From Hoylesella nanceiensis DSM 19126 = JCM 15639 (lineage in GTDB: Bacteria; Bacteroidota; Bacteroidia; Bacteroidales; Bacteroidaceae): a stretch of DNA of 64,000 bases. The stretch lies in NCBI RefSeq assembly GCF_000379965.1, contig NZ_KB904327.1:558001-622000 (forward strand), given 5' to 3'. Positions 20,533-28,219 of the stretch are shown here, in pieces. The first letter of the stretch is position 1. Every line of letters starts with the position of its first letter. Both the position numbers and the translations under genes were made by a program. Under the pieces are notes generated by a model. The model was not told the DNA's origin. It searched no databases and worked only from the letters and a program-made list of their open reading frames with translations.

Positions 20533-20540
20533 TATCTTTG
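20533..20540 (+). promoter_or_regulatory. -7 promoter box for the phosphoesterase-STAND gene
   Basis: TATCTTTG lies 22 nt upstream of the ATG. A TTTG at 20504-20507 is 25 nt upstream, longer than the usual 19-21 nt spacing. The cargo therefore probably has its own promoter and does not rely on the decayed upstream genes. Confidence 0.5.
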
Positions 20541-20562
20541 CAATAAATTAGATAAAAGCAAA

Positions 20563-23500
20563 ATGAGAATAATACATCTTTCCGATTTCCATTTAGATAA
20601 GTCTAAACTGACACCATTTAATAACATTGTATATCAATTAGAGTGCGCACTCAAAATGATTAATGAAGAAAAGAAAATAGATTTAATCATATTTACAGGT
20701 GACATGATTAACCAAGGCGGAAGAAGCTTTCCTACTATAGAAGACGCGTTCGAAGCTTTTAAAAAAATTTTCATTATTCGTTTATGTACTGCTATAAAGC
20801 TTCCTCTCAACCGTTTTATTTTCACGATGGGTAATCATGATGTCAGAAGGGACAAAGATAGTAAAGCTACAGAAATAGGCTTGCAATCTTTACTAAAAGA
20901 CTTGAATTCTGTTAGTGACATTATAGATAATGAAGATTCTGATAATAGCGTGAACAGAATTGTACCATTCAAGGAATTTGAAAAAGGATTTTATTCTGGT
21001 ATTTTAACGTCTGATGAGTATAAATTCTCAAAATTTTGTTCAAATTTTAAATTGCAAATAGAAGAACATCGCATTGGCATCTCTACATTAAATACGGCAT
21101 GGAGATGTTGGGATTCTGATAAGGATAGAGGAAATATCTGGATGGGACCATCACAAATTCGAAATTCTATTGAATTCCTTTCTGATTGTGATTTAAAGGT
21201 TGCGATTTCTCATCACAAATACGAATGGCTAAAAGCTGAAGAAAGATTGAATGACGAGCAATTGTTAGCGAAAAATTATGATATGTATTTTTGTGGACAT
21301 ACTCATAGTTCTACCAGTGATTATAAATTATCACCTAATGGAAATTCGTTCGAGGTTGTAGCACCTGGTATTCTATCTGACAATATAAATGAAACTAATT
21401 ACAACTATAAGAATGGTTTCGGATTAATAGATTACGACTTTGATGAAAGTAGAATTAGCACATCAGTTTTTAAACAAATAGATGGTGAAAGTTTTTGTAA
21501 AGATTTAAATTTTGGGAATAATGGTTTATGGACGATAGATATTCCTCAAGGCGAAATTGCTACTGTCGCTAAAAAGAGGAAAGAGGCACTAATGCTTGTT
21601 AGAGAGAACATTTCTGAAATGGATCGACATTTGTTAAGTTATAACACTAATTCCAATGCTCCCAAATCAATTCAGGAAATATTTGTTATGCCACATTTGA
21701 CCAAGATAGATAAATTGGAAGAGTCTGAGGGGGAATTCAAAGAGAGCACAATAGATAACTTTGAGGATATTATAAATTCTGATGACAACTTCATAATCTT
21801 TGGAATAAAAGAGGCTGGTAAGACTATTATGCTTGATAGAATACTGTTAGAATTTATTGAAAAAAGAAAAGATATTTTACCTGCACGTCTTGATTTTCAT
21901 GATATCAATAAGGATATTGTGCTGATTCTACGTAATATATGGGGAGTTAATAAGAGTAATTGTGAAAAAATATTAGCTAGTGGAAATGTTGTCATATTGA
22001 TTGATAATATTTCTTTCACTATGGACTCTCAAGATAGACTTTTTATTTTAAATGAATTTTGCAGAAAATATACAGGATGTAGATTCATAGGAACAAGTCT
22101 TGAAAAGAAATTTAGGGACCTTTCTTTTAATGCAGATTCTCTGTCTATAATAGATTATCAGCGGATTGAAATCGCGCAATTTAGAACAAAACAGATTAAA
22201 GAATTAGCAAGGAAATGGATTTCCAAAAAAGGTACAGGTATCAATGTGAAAAAACTCAATACTTTGTTAGAGGCCTTTTCACATTTTAATCTCCCTCGTA
22301 CCCCATTTTCTGTATCTATGTTTCTTTGGATTTTAGAACGTGAGGATTCATATAGAGCATTAAATAATTCTGTTTTAATTGAAAGTTTTATTATTGAATT
22401 ACTCAAAGCAAAAGATGGTAAATCTATTGGGGAACGTGCTATTTTTGATTATAGCAATAAACTCGTTCTCCTTTCGGAAATAGCAGAACAGATGTTAAGG
22501 GAAAATAAAGACAATTATGCTCTATCACACTCTTCTATTTTAAAATTTATAGAAAATTATTTAACAGCATTGGATTTTAACAACTTATATCAACCTTATA
22601 GAATCCTCAATGATTTGTTAGACACAGGGATTCTTATTGAAGACGGCTCTAACATCCGATTTAAATTTGCTTGTTTCTTTGAATTTATGTTGGCTAAGCG
22701 AATGGAGTTTAGTGCGGAATTCAAAAAAGAAGTATTGGATGAGAATAAGTTTTTCTATTTCTATAATGAAATCATATATTATACGGGTTTGCATCGTGGA
22801 GAAAAGGAAATTCTGCAAATGTTGATAGATCAATTAGAATATTACTATATAGATATAAATGATATTGTATTTAAAAGAGTGAATTCTATTGATGATTTTT
22901 TCAATGTAGACAGGAGTTTGGTTGAACAAATCACTGCAGATGATTTATTTAATGTCCTCCCTGAGAAAGAGACAGAAGAAGAAAAGAATATTAAAGTAGA
23001 TAGAAAATATGAGGTTCGATCAAATGGGCAAGATCAAAATATAATAAAAAGAAAAAATACCAATAAATTCGAAAATTATAATAAAATTCTTCTACTTACA
23101 ATGAATGTGTTAAGGAATTCTGAAGAGATCAAAGAGGAAAACATGAAGTATAACTCATACAAAATAATTTTGAGGAATTCGATTGCATATTGTATGCTGT
23201 ATAAATTGATATGTGAAAGTTTTGTTAGACATTCCAATAAATTTCCAAGTAATCGTATTGAAGAATTTATGTTTATCCTTCGTATTCTACCAAATATTCA
23301 TCAAGAATTATTAAGTAATAATCTTGGAACATTTAAATTATCAGAGGTCTTTTATAAGAAAGTAGAGGAAGATAATCTGAATATTACGAATGTCTCTGAA
23401 TTTGAGAGATTCCTTTCTGTCTTTATGTATGCAGATGTTAGAGGAGCTGAGTTTAAAAATGTTACTGCCCAATTTATCCAGAACTTTAATAAAAAGTACG

Positions 23501-23703
23501 TTGCAGACGCATGTTACCTAAAACTTTTATTCTATTATTATAAGTCATCAGAAAAGAATTTCGATGATTTCCTTTTAAAGAATCTTGTTAGCCTCTATAT
23601 AAGAGTAAATGAAAATAAAAATGGCAAAAAACGTATAGATAGAAGTAAAATAATCCAACAATTAAAAGATAGACGAAAAGAAATTCAAAGAGATACAAAG
23701 TAA
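20563..23703 (+). CDS. Calcineurin-like metallophosphoesterase fused to a STAND/NACHT-type NTPase
   Basis: A 1046-residue intact protein. Residues 1-330: calcineurin-like phosphoesterase with every metal motif present: D8-x-H10, G46-D47, G90-N91-H92-D93, H217-H218, G245-H246-x-H248. Residues ~400-715: P-loop NTPase with Walker A GIKEAGKT (414-421, K420), Walker B VVILID (476-481), a LPRTPFSVSMFL segment like the NACHT/STAND GxP helix, and an RFKFACFFEFMLAKR element near 698-712 like the winged-helix end of NACHT proteins. Residues ~715-1046: helical, Lys/Glu/Asn-rich, no repeat recognised; probable sensor. No signal peptide, so cytoplasmic. Likely a single-gene anti-phage protein in which ligand binding by the C-terminus triggers NTPase oligomerisation and phosphoesterase activity (inference). 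Much more AT-rich than the element backbone. Substrate unknown. Confidence 0.85.
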   Translation: MRIIHLSDFHLDKSKLTPFNNIVYQLECALKMINEEKKIDLIIFTGDMINQGGRSFPTIEDAFEAFKKIFIIRLCTAIKLPLNRFIFTMGNHDVRRDKDSKATEIGLQSLLKDLNSVSDIIDNEDSDNSVNRIVPFKEFEKGFYSGILTSDEYKFSKFCSNFKLQIEEHRIGISTLNTAWRCWDSDKDRGNIWMGPSQIRNSIEFLSDCDLKVAISHHKYEWLKAEERLNDEQLLAKNYDMYFCGHTHSSTSDYKLSPNGNSFEVVAPGILSDNINETNYNYKNGFGLIDYDFDESRISTSVFKQIDGESFCKDLNFGNNGLWTIDIPQGEIATVAKKRKEALMLVRENISEMDRHLLSYNTNSNAPKSIQEIFVMPHLTKIDKLEESEGEFKESTIDNFEDIINSDDNFIIFGIKEAGKTIMLDRILLEFIEKRKDILPARLDFHDINKDIVLILRNIWGVNKSNCEKILASGNVVILIDNISFTMDSQDRLFILNEFCRKYTGCRFIGTSLEKKFRDLSFNADSLSIIDYQRIEIAQFRTKQIKELARKWISKKGTGINVKKLNTLLEAFSHFNLPRTPFSVSMFLWILEREDSYRALNNSVLIESFIIELLKAKDGKSIGERAIFDYSNKLVLLSEIAEQMLRENKDNYALSHSSILKFIENYLTALDFNNLYQPYRILNDLLDTGILIEDGSNIRFKFACFFEFMLAKRMEFSAEFKKEVLDENKFFYFYNEIIYYTGLHRGEKEILQMLIDQLEYYYIDINDIVFKRVNSIDDFFNVDRSLVEQITADDLFNVLPEKETEEEKNIKVDRKYEVRSNGQDQNIIKRKNTNKFENYNKILLLTMNVLRNSEEIKEENMKYNSYKIILRNSIAYCMLYKLICESFVRHSNKFPSNRIEEFMFILRILPNIHQELLSNNLGTFKLSEVFYKKVEEDNLNITNVSEFERFLSVFMYADVRGAEFKNVTAQFIQNFNKKYVADACYLKLLFYYYKSSEKNFDDFLLKNLVSLYIRVNENKNGKKRIDRSKIIQQLKDRRKEIQRDTK

Positions 23704-23793
23704 ATGATATTCTACGAGTACAGAATGGGGAGAATTTTGTCAATAATGAGAAGTTGATAGAAAGCCCATGTTTTTAGGGAAATGTCACATTTT

Positions 23794-24099
23794 TTACATT
23801 TTTAATTTGCTGTTTTTAAAGTTTTTCTCCAAGATTCTTTCCAAATCCGACTCCTTATAGAGAATCTTCCCTGCAAACTGCGTGTAGGGGATAATCCTCC
23901 TGTCCCGATAGTCCTGCAAGGTGCGGGGGCTGATATACAGCCTCTCGCATACTTCCTCACCTGTGAGAAAGTGCTCACCGCCAAACAACAGCTTGTGTAT
24001 CTGTGCCACTTCCTTAATTCTCTTGCTTACTCCGCTGATAGCTGACAGCACCACCTGCATATCGCCAGCCTCCATATTCAAATCTCTTACGTGTTCCAT
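23794..24099 (-). CDS. Helix-turn-helix protein, excisionase/MerR-like
   Basis: A 101-residue protein. N-terminal helix (VLSAISGVSKRIKEVAQIHKLL), then a winged HTH: FLTGEEVCERLYISPRTLQDYRDRRIIPYTQFAGKILYKESDLERIL. This is the HTH_17/excisionase form found in Bacteroidota conjugative and mobilizable transposons, where such proteins act in excision or its control. It is intact and follows a paralogous HTH gene by 16 nt on the same strand, so the two form an operon transcribed towards the cargo gene (convergent with it). Confidence 0.8.
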   Translation of the reverse strand: MEHVRDLNMEAGDMQVVLSAISGVSKRIKEVAQIHKLLFGGEHFLTGEEVCERLYISPRTLQDYRDRRIIPYTQFAGKILYKESDLERILEKNFKNSKLKM

Positions 24100-24115
24100 A
24101 ACCTACGTGTTTATT

Positions 24116-24403
24116 TTATTTTTCCGTTTTTGATTTCTCTGTTTTGGTTTGGAGCAACCGTTCCACGTCCTCACGCTTGTAATAGCACTTATGCCCGATT
24201 TGGGAAAATGGCAGCACGCCTGTATCACGGTAGTGCTGCAAGGTTCGCTTACTGATGTTGAGTAGCCTGCACACATCACCATTGTGCAGCCACTCAGTGT
24301 GCCTGCTCTGTTCTCCAAATGCCTTGTGGCAGGTCTCGGCAAGATTGAGTATCTCGTACCTCAGCTTTGCCCAATTTGAATCCGTAATGATAAAATATCC
24401 CAT
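24116..24403 (-). CDS. Helix-turn-helix protein, excisionase-like (paralogue)
   Basis: About 95 residues from ATG 24403 (MGYFIITDSNWAKLRYEIL); an upstream in-frame start at 24454 would add 17 residues. HTH: WLHNGDVCRLLNISKRTLQHYRDTGVLPFSQIGHKCYYKREDVERLL. It shares the RTLQxYRD recognition helix with the downstream gene. The pair resembles the two small DNA-binding proteins of Bacteroides element excision operons (Xis2c/Xis2d type). A -7 box TACTTTTG lies at 24493-24500. Confidence 0.8.
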   Translation of the reverse strand: MGYFIITDSNWAKLRYEILNLAETCHKAFGEQSRHTEWLHNGDVCRLLNISKRTLQHYRDTGVLPFSQIGHKCYYKREDVERLLQTKTEKSKTEK

Positions 24404-24492
24404 AGTTTTATTGTTATTTTGTTTGTAATTCTGCCTTATTGGTATTGACAACACCTTTGCCTGTTCTGCGTTTCATTGTACGTTTATGCCAA

Positions 24493-24500
24493 CAAAAGTA
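24493..24500 (-). promoter_or_regulatory. -7 promoter box for the HTH pair
   Basis: TACTTTTG on the - strand, about 90 nt upstream of ATG 24403. A second match, TATCTTTG, lies further upstream at 24639-24646 (- strand). Confidence 0.4.
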
Positions 24501-24996
24501 TGATGAGTTTGTCATATTTCAAAGCAGCAGGGAACAGCAGGGAAACATCGGGAAGTAGAAGGAAAAGCTAACGCATTTTTTATCGGTAGCCGTTTGTACA
24601 TTCTTTCCCTGTTTTCTTCTTTCGCCGTCCGTCTGGTGCAAAGATAGGGCAGTGCATGTCCTATTCAATAATTCTTCGTTCAAGTGACACCTTGTAACAC
24701 TTTTAGTGTGGACAAACGCTACCCTATTTCTGTGCTGATTCTATTGTTTGCAGTATCGGTGCAGAATACTGCAAACGTGTGCAAAAGGTACGTTTCTATC
24801 TCTGCCTTTCCTTGCTATTTTATACCCAGTTTTGACTTAATTCGTGTTTAAATCAGTCATTTCTTTTCCTGTCTCCATAAAAATCCGTGCGAACTTTATT
24901 GCCAATGAACGCAACATTATGCAAGCACTCCCTGAATGCTTGGAACTTTGACATTCTCTTCCTAACTTCACTCTCGGAAAGAAAACCAAGCATATA
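24501..24996. other. No gene recognised
   Basis: About 500 bp between the HTH promoter and the VirE-type pseudogene. It holds a second -7-like box (24639-24646, - strand). I see no reading frame with family resemblance. Confidence 0.4.
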
Positions 24997-25509
24997 ATGA
25001 AAAGGAATGCAGATAAAGACAATTCTGTGGGCGAAAATAATACGCCCAAGCAAAGGAAGACTTCCTCCCCAAAAGGTGAGATAGAAACCTATCTCTCCTC
25101 CTATTATTAGTTCAGATATAACACGATATTAGGTAGAACCGAATACAGGGGCAAGGAGGATGCTCACTTCTCAAAAGTGGGGCGCTATGAAATCAACGCG
25201 CTCCGCAGGGAACTTGACAACGATGTGGGGATTATCACATCTTCCGACAACCTCTATTCAATTATTGAGAGCAGCTTCTCTCCACGTGTCAATCCCATAC
25301 AGGAGTATTTCAAAAGGTTGCCATTGTTGGATGTAAGTAGCAGTTCTCCCTTTTCACTGAAAGCCATTCCCCACTTGGCAAGTTTCGTGGCATCGGTAAA
25401 CGACAATGATTTTCTTACAGCCCCTACAGGAAGCAGACGATTTTTTGCTATTTGTTTAGCAGTTGCAGTAGTCGATGTAGTAAGCCTATGTCGTAAGTTA
25501 GTAGTATGA
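24997..25509 (+). pseudogene. VirE-family (primase/helicase-like) protein remnant with internal deletion
   Basis: From ATG 24997: a basic start, then YLSSYY, a TAG at 25108-25110, and FRYNTILGRTEYRGKEDAHF, LRRELDNDVGIITSSDNLYSIIESSF, NPIQEYFKRLP. This is the N-terminal portion of the VirE-family proteins of Bacteroidota elements. After about ten residues it jumps to PHLASFVASVNDNDFLTAPTGSRRFF, a block that in intact members lies more than a hundred residues further on. The central P-loop part is therefore deleted, and the tail after SRRF is out of register. It was probably involved in element replication or maintenance; it is now nonfunctional. Confidence 0.7.
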
Positions 25510-25632
25510 GTAAATACTACAAGGTGCGATTGATTATCAGTTCCTTAGCACAAAATAGTATGTAGTAAGAAGAAAGATGAAAAAGTTTGGAGAGAAAATC
25601 AAAACAGGTCAAACATAAAATGAGATAGAACT

Positions 25633-26154
25633 ATGGAAAAGAAAACAACAGGTAGCAAAAAAATGGAGAATACTAACCACGCCACCAACCAGTCTTTAGG
25701 ACTAAACCAAATTGAAGGCTCGTCAGAATATATCATTGCCGAACTTAAGTCAAGCAAAGCCTGATTTATTCAAGCCTTAAACAAGCAGGACACAGAGAAT
25801 ACCATGCACTCTGAGCCTGCACGGAATACTGAGAACGTAACCGTTCAGAAACACATCAGTGCCAAGATGAGAAAGAAAACATTCGAAGCCTACAAGCAAG
25901 CCAATCTTGTGCCGACCAAGTTAAACAACCGTAAGGCTGTCTATCTGAGCAGGGAGACACAGGAACGTGCCGACTTCATTGTGCGTAGGTTAGGCGACAG
26001 GGGCAGCAACCTTTCAAGCTTTGTTGAGAACATCGTTCGTCAGCATCTGGAGGAATATGGTGAAGACATGGAGAAGACTGTAAACCACAAGGAAAAGGTA
26101 GACGGTTTTCAGGGAAAAGGTCTACCTTTTCTTCTTCGGCTTAGTTCTCTATGA
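25633..26154 (+). pseudogene. DUF3408 family protein with in-frame TGA
   Basis: From ATG 25633 (MEKKTTGSKKMENTN) the frame reads to SSKA, a TGA at 25762-25764, then FIQALNKQDTENT and the conserved part: KAVYLSRETQERADFIVRRLGDRGSNLSSFVENIVRQHLEEYG, the ribbon-helix-helix-like core of DUF3408 proteins, which accompany mobilization genes in Bacteroidota transposons. An ATG at 25804 could still make a shortened protein holding the core. The last 20 residues (KVDGFQGKGLPFLLRLSSL) look unlike the family and may follow a shift. It is likely a relaxosome or partition accessory. Confidence 0.6.
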
Positions 26155-26255
26155 GAATGCCACGAACGCAGTTAGTCATAGAATGCACGGCATTCGTTTT
26201 TAGGCTATAAAACGTTTTAAGCGTATATAATTTGTTCGGTAGCATTGCAAGACGT

Positions 26256-26306
26256 CAGTTTGTACCCACAAACTGCTCTTGCTCCCCTCGTCGGACTGTC
26301 GGGGAG
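26256..26306. other. Candidate oriT
   Basis: A perfect palindrome CAGTTTGT-ACCC-ACAAACTG (26256-26275) is followed closely by CTCCCC...GGGGAG (26282-26287 and 26301-26306). It lies in the 245-bp gap directly upstream of mobC and the relaxase gene, where origins of transfer usually sit in these elements. Functional assignment is by position and structure only. Confidence 0.5.
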
Positions 26307-26399
26307 ATAAGACCGTAATCACTCCGTTCTCATCGGTCAGTATTCAAGAATTAAGAGACAATGAATCATCTATAATGATTAACTTTCAAGGAAGCTTAT

Positions 26400-26831
26400 A
26401 TGAACAGATATGATAAAAAGACAGCTAAATGGCAGCAACAGAATAAGGAAGAGCAGAAGATGAACAAGACAGAATTCATCAAGGTAAGATGCACCTTAGA
26501 GGAAAAGCAGCGTATCAAGTCTAAGGCGGAAAGTGCGGGGTGTAAGTTCTCCGATTACTGCCGTGAGATATTACTTAATGGAGAGGTAACAGCTGTTCCT
26601 AAGATGACCGAAAATGAGAGGGAAGCCATTTGTATACTTCAGCATACGGGCAGGTTCTATGGGCAGATTTCTAACCTTATCAAGGTTAAGGATGAAAGGT
26701 GGGTACATATCACTAAGAACCTTTCGCTATGTGCCAAAGAGGCATTTAAGAGATTCTACAACCCTCATTTTCGTGTAGACGATGAGATATATAAAGTCTT
26801 AAATATGAGAAGAGATGATAGGAAAGTGTAA
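26400..26831 (+). CDS. MobC-like relaxosome accessory protein
   Basis: A 143-residue protein with a ribbon-helix-helix-type start (KTEFIKVRCTLEEKQRIKSKAESAGCKFSDYCREILL) and a helical C-terminal part with an LQHTGRFYGQISNLIK segment, as in MobC/BmgB-type proteins that help the relaxase at oriT. It is intact. The relaxase ATG (26815) lies inside its last codons (17-nt overlap), the usual mobC-mobA coupling. A later Met (26461, MNKTEF) is an alternative start. Confidence 0.8.
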   Translation: MNRYDKKTAKWQQQNKEEQKMNKTEFIKVRCTLEEKQRIKSKAESAGCKFSDYCREILLNGEVTAVPKMTENEREAICILQHTGRFYGQISNLIKVKDERWVHITKNLSLCAKEAFKRFYNPHFRVDDEIYKVLNMRRDDRKV

Positions 26832-27894
26832 GGCGATAGCGCATGGCAGCACGGCTTTAGACTATATTTTCAGCGAGGGCAAACTCGGCAGTCGGCTTGC
26901 CTTACACAATCTTTGCAGCAGAGAGCCAAAGACTATCTATGAGGAAATGAAAGTGGTCAGCAACTATAACAGCCGTTGCAGGAACGAGTTTCTCCGTATC
27001 GAAATAGGCATCGCACCGCAGGACGAGAAAAGATTGTCTGTATCCGAGCTTATGGGAATAGCTCATTTGTTTGCCAAGCGAATGGGACTTGACAACCACC
27101 AATGGGTAGCGGTAACGCACAAGGACACCGATAATAGACACATTCACATTATTGCCAACCGTATCAGCCTTTACGGAGAGGTCTATGATACCACCTTTGT
27201 GAGCAACAAGGCAGAGAGAGTGGCGGAGGAAATAAGCAGAGAGAAAGGCTCGACCATCGCAAAGGAGGTCAAGGCGGAGAAGAAATATCAAAAGACAAAA
27301 GCCAGTCCAATGAGAGAGCAAACAAAGAAAGAGGTACAGCAAATCTGTTATTCCCTGCTTGACAAGTACAAAGGAACAGGTATCACAGGGCATTCCATGT
27401 TCCTCTACGACCTTAACAAGAGTGGTGTAACCATCGAACGCTTGAAGAACAAGTAGGGCAATGTCTATGGCTTGAAATTCTCATACGCAGGACAATCCTT
27501 CAAGGCTTCCAAGATAGGCAGGGAGTTCGGCTACCGTTCCTTGCAGAAGAACTTTGAGATTGCCAATAAAGCCGAAACAAAGGAGACGATAACAAAAGCT
27601 CACACATTGGCACACGAGACTACAAAAGATAAAACCCACTCAGACACAAGCTATCAACTTGTTCCTCCCAGTCGTTCGTACATACCACCTACAAAAGCAA
27701 ACGAAAGTTCATCTATTGCACAAGCCGTAGGAAATGTAGCAAGCACCGCCTTGAAAGCAGCCGAAGAAATGATTTCGGGAGCAGGTAGACTTATCAATCC
27801 ACAGACACACGGTGATGATTATGCCGAGATGGCTTGGCAACGAAAACTCAGAAGCCAAGCCAAGAAAAAGAAGAAAAGAGGAAGAAGTATATAA
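26815..27894 (+). pseudogene. Relaxase/mobilization nuclease interrupted by one amber codon
   Basis: A 359-codon frame with a single TAG at 27454-27456. Before it: the relaxase domain with KCKAIAHGSTALDYIF, SNYNSRCRNEF, the histidine motif HKDTDNRHIHIIANRI (HxDxDNxHxH type, metal-binding) and YDTTF. After it: GNVYGLKFSYAGQSFKASKIGREFGYRSL and a basic C-terminus (KKKKKRGRS). The sequence around the stop (LKNK-stop-GNVYGL) fits a Gln codon in family members, so CAG to TAG is likely. A truncated 213-residue protein keeps the catalytic histidines and might still nick DNA. It would mobilize the element with help from a coresident conjugative element. Confidence 0.8.
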
Positions 27895-27963
27895 CAGCTC
27901 CTATCTATTTCCAATCGCTCAAAAACTCAAGGATGAAGTAAAAGAGCGAAAATTTTATCAAAA

Positions 27964-28017
27964 ACGCTTGTTATTCAAAGCAAATTATTATCTTTGCAAA
28001 CAGAATAACAAGCGTTC
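27964..28017. repeat. 14-bp inverted repeat around a -7 box at the right end
   Basis: AACGCTTGTTATTC (27964-27977) and its exact complement (28004-28017) surround a TATCTTTG box at 27991-27998 and an inner GCAAA/TTTGC pair. The layout mirrors the integrase promoter at 15946-15987 (arms also begin ACGCTT). No gene follows it. Confidence 0.5.
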
Positions 28018-28068
28018 TTTGTTGATGTAGAAACATGCGACAGAAAGCACTTCGCTCGTTTCCAAATC

Positions 28069-28099
28069 GTTACCTGTTTAGTTTGTATCACAAGGTAAC
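28069..28099. repeat. Inverted repeat, candidate right attachment region
   Basis: GTTACCTG (28069-28076) and AGGTAAC (28093-28099) repeat the TTACCTG/AGGTAAC pair seen at the left end (15841-15864), with a 16-nt instead of 10-nt centre. TTCGCTCGT also occurs at both ends (15895-15903 and 28051-28059). Confidence 0.35.
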
Positions 28100-28138
28100 T
28101 TCTTCTTTCTCAATTAGATACATTTTAAGAATTATCTT

Positions 28139-28192
28139 ACCATGTAAAAGCATTTCTTTTACACTATAAAACGATAGCTATTACTCTCAACA
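28139..28192 (+). repeat. 22-bp degenerate tandem repeat array (copy C)
   Basis: About 2.5 units (CATGTAAAAGCATTTC, CACTATAAAACGATAGC, ...) of the chromosomal repeat family. It lies just right of the proposed right end of the element. Confidence 0.55.
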
Positions 28193-28219
28193 GGCGATAG
28201 CAATAAAAAGAATAAGATG

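Larger units (their letters stand above)
15841..28099. mobile_element. Degraded integrative mobilizable element carrying a phosphoesterase-STAND gene
   Basis: About 12.3 kb between the convergent genes ppiD and comEC. Gene order: two tyrosine recombinases, small ORF, HU-like gene, cargo, two excisionase-type HTH genes, VirE-type gene, DUF3408, oriT-like palindrome, MobC, relaxase. This follows the plan of Bacteroidota mobilizable transposons (NBU/Tn4555 type), without its own conjugation machinery. Most backbone genes carry stops or frameshifts; the cargo gene is intact. Backbone GC is visibly higher (about 45-48% in sampled lines) than the chromosome, and the cargo is lower. Ends are proposed from a shared TTACCTG...AGGTAAC inverted repeat at 15841-15864 and 28070-28099; they are not proven. 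Confidence 0.75.

Noticed and set aside
24837-25053. Two overlapping frames of about 70 codons on the - strand
   Set aside because: No family resemblance and no upstream signals; they overlap the start of the VirE-type remnant on the other strand, which has recognisable motifs.
25633-27894. Genetic-code recoding of TAG/TGA in the element
   Set aside because: All three stop codons end ordinary genes in the window, frameshifts accompany the stops in several element genes, and no suppressor tRNA is seen here. Decay is simpler.
27812-28030. 72-codon frame at the right end of the element
   Set aside because: Its first part is the relaxase C-terminus in another frame and its second part reads through the 14-bp inverted repeat and -7 box.
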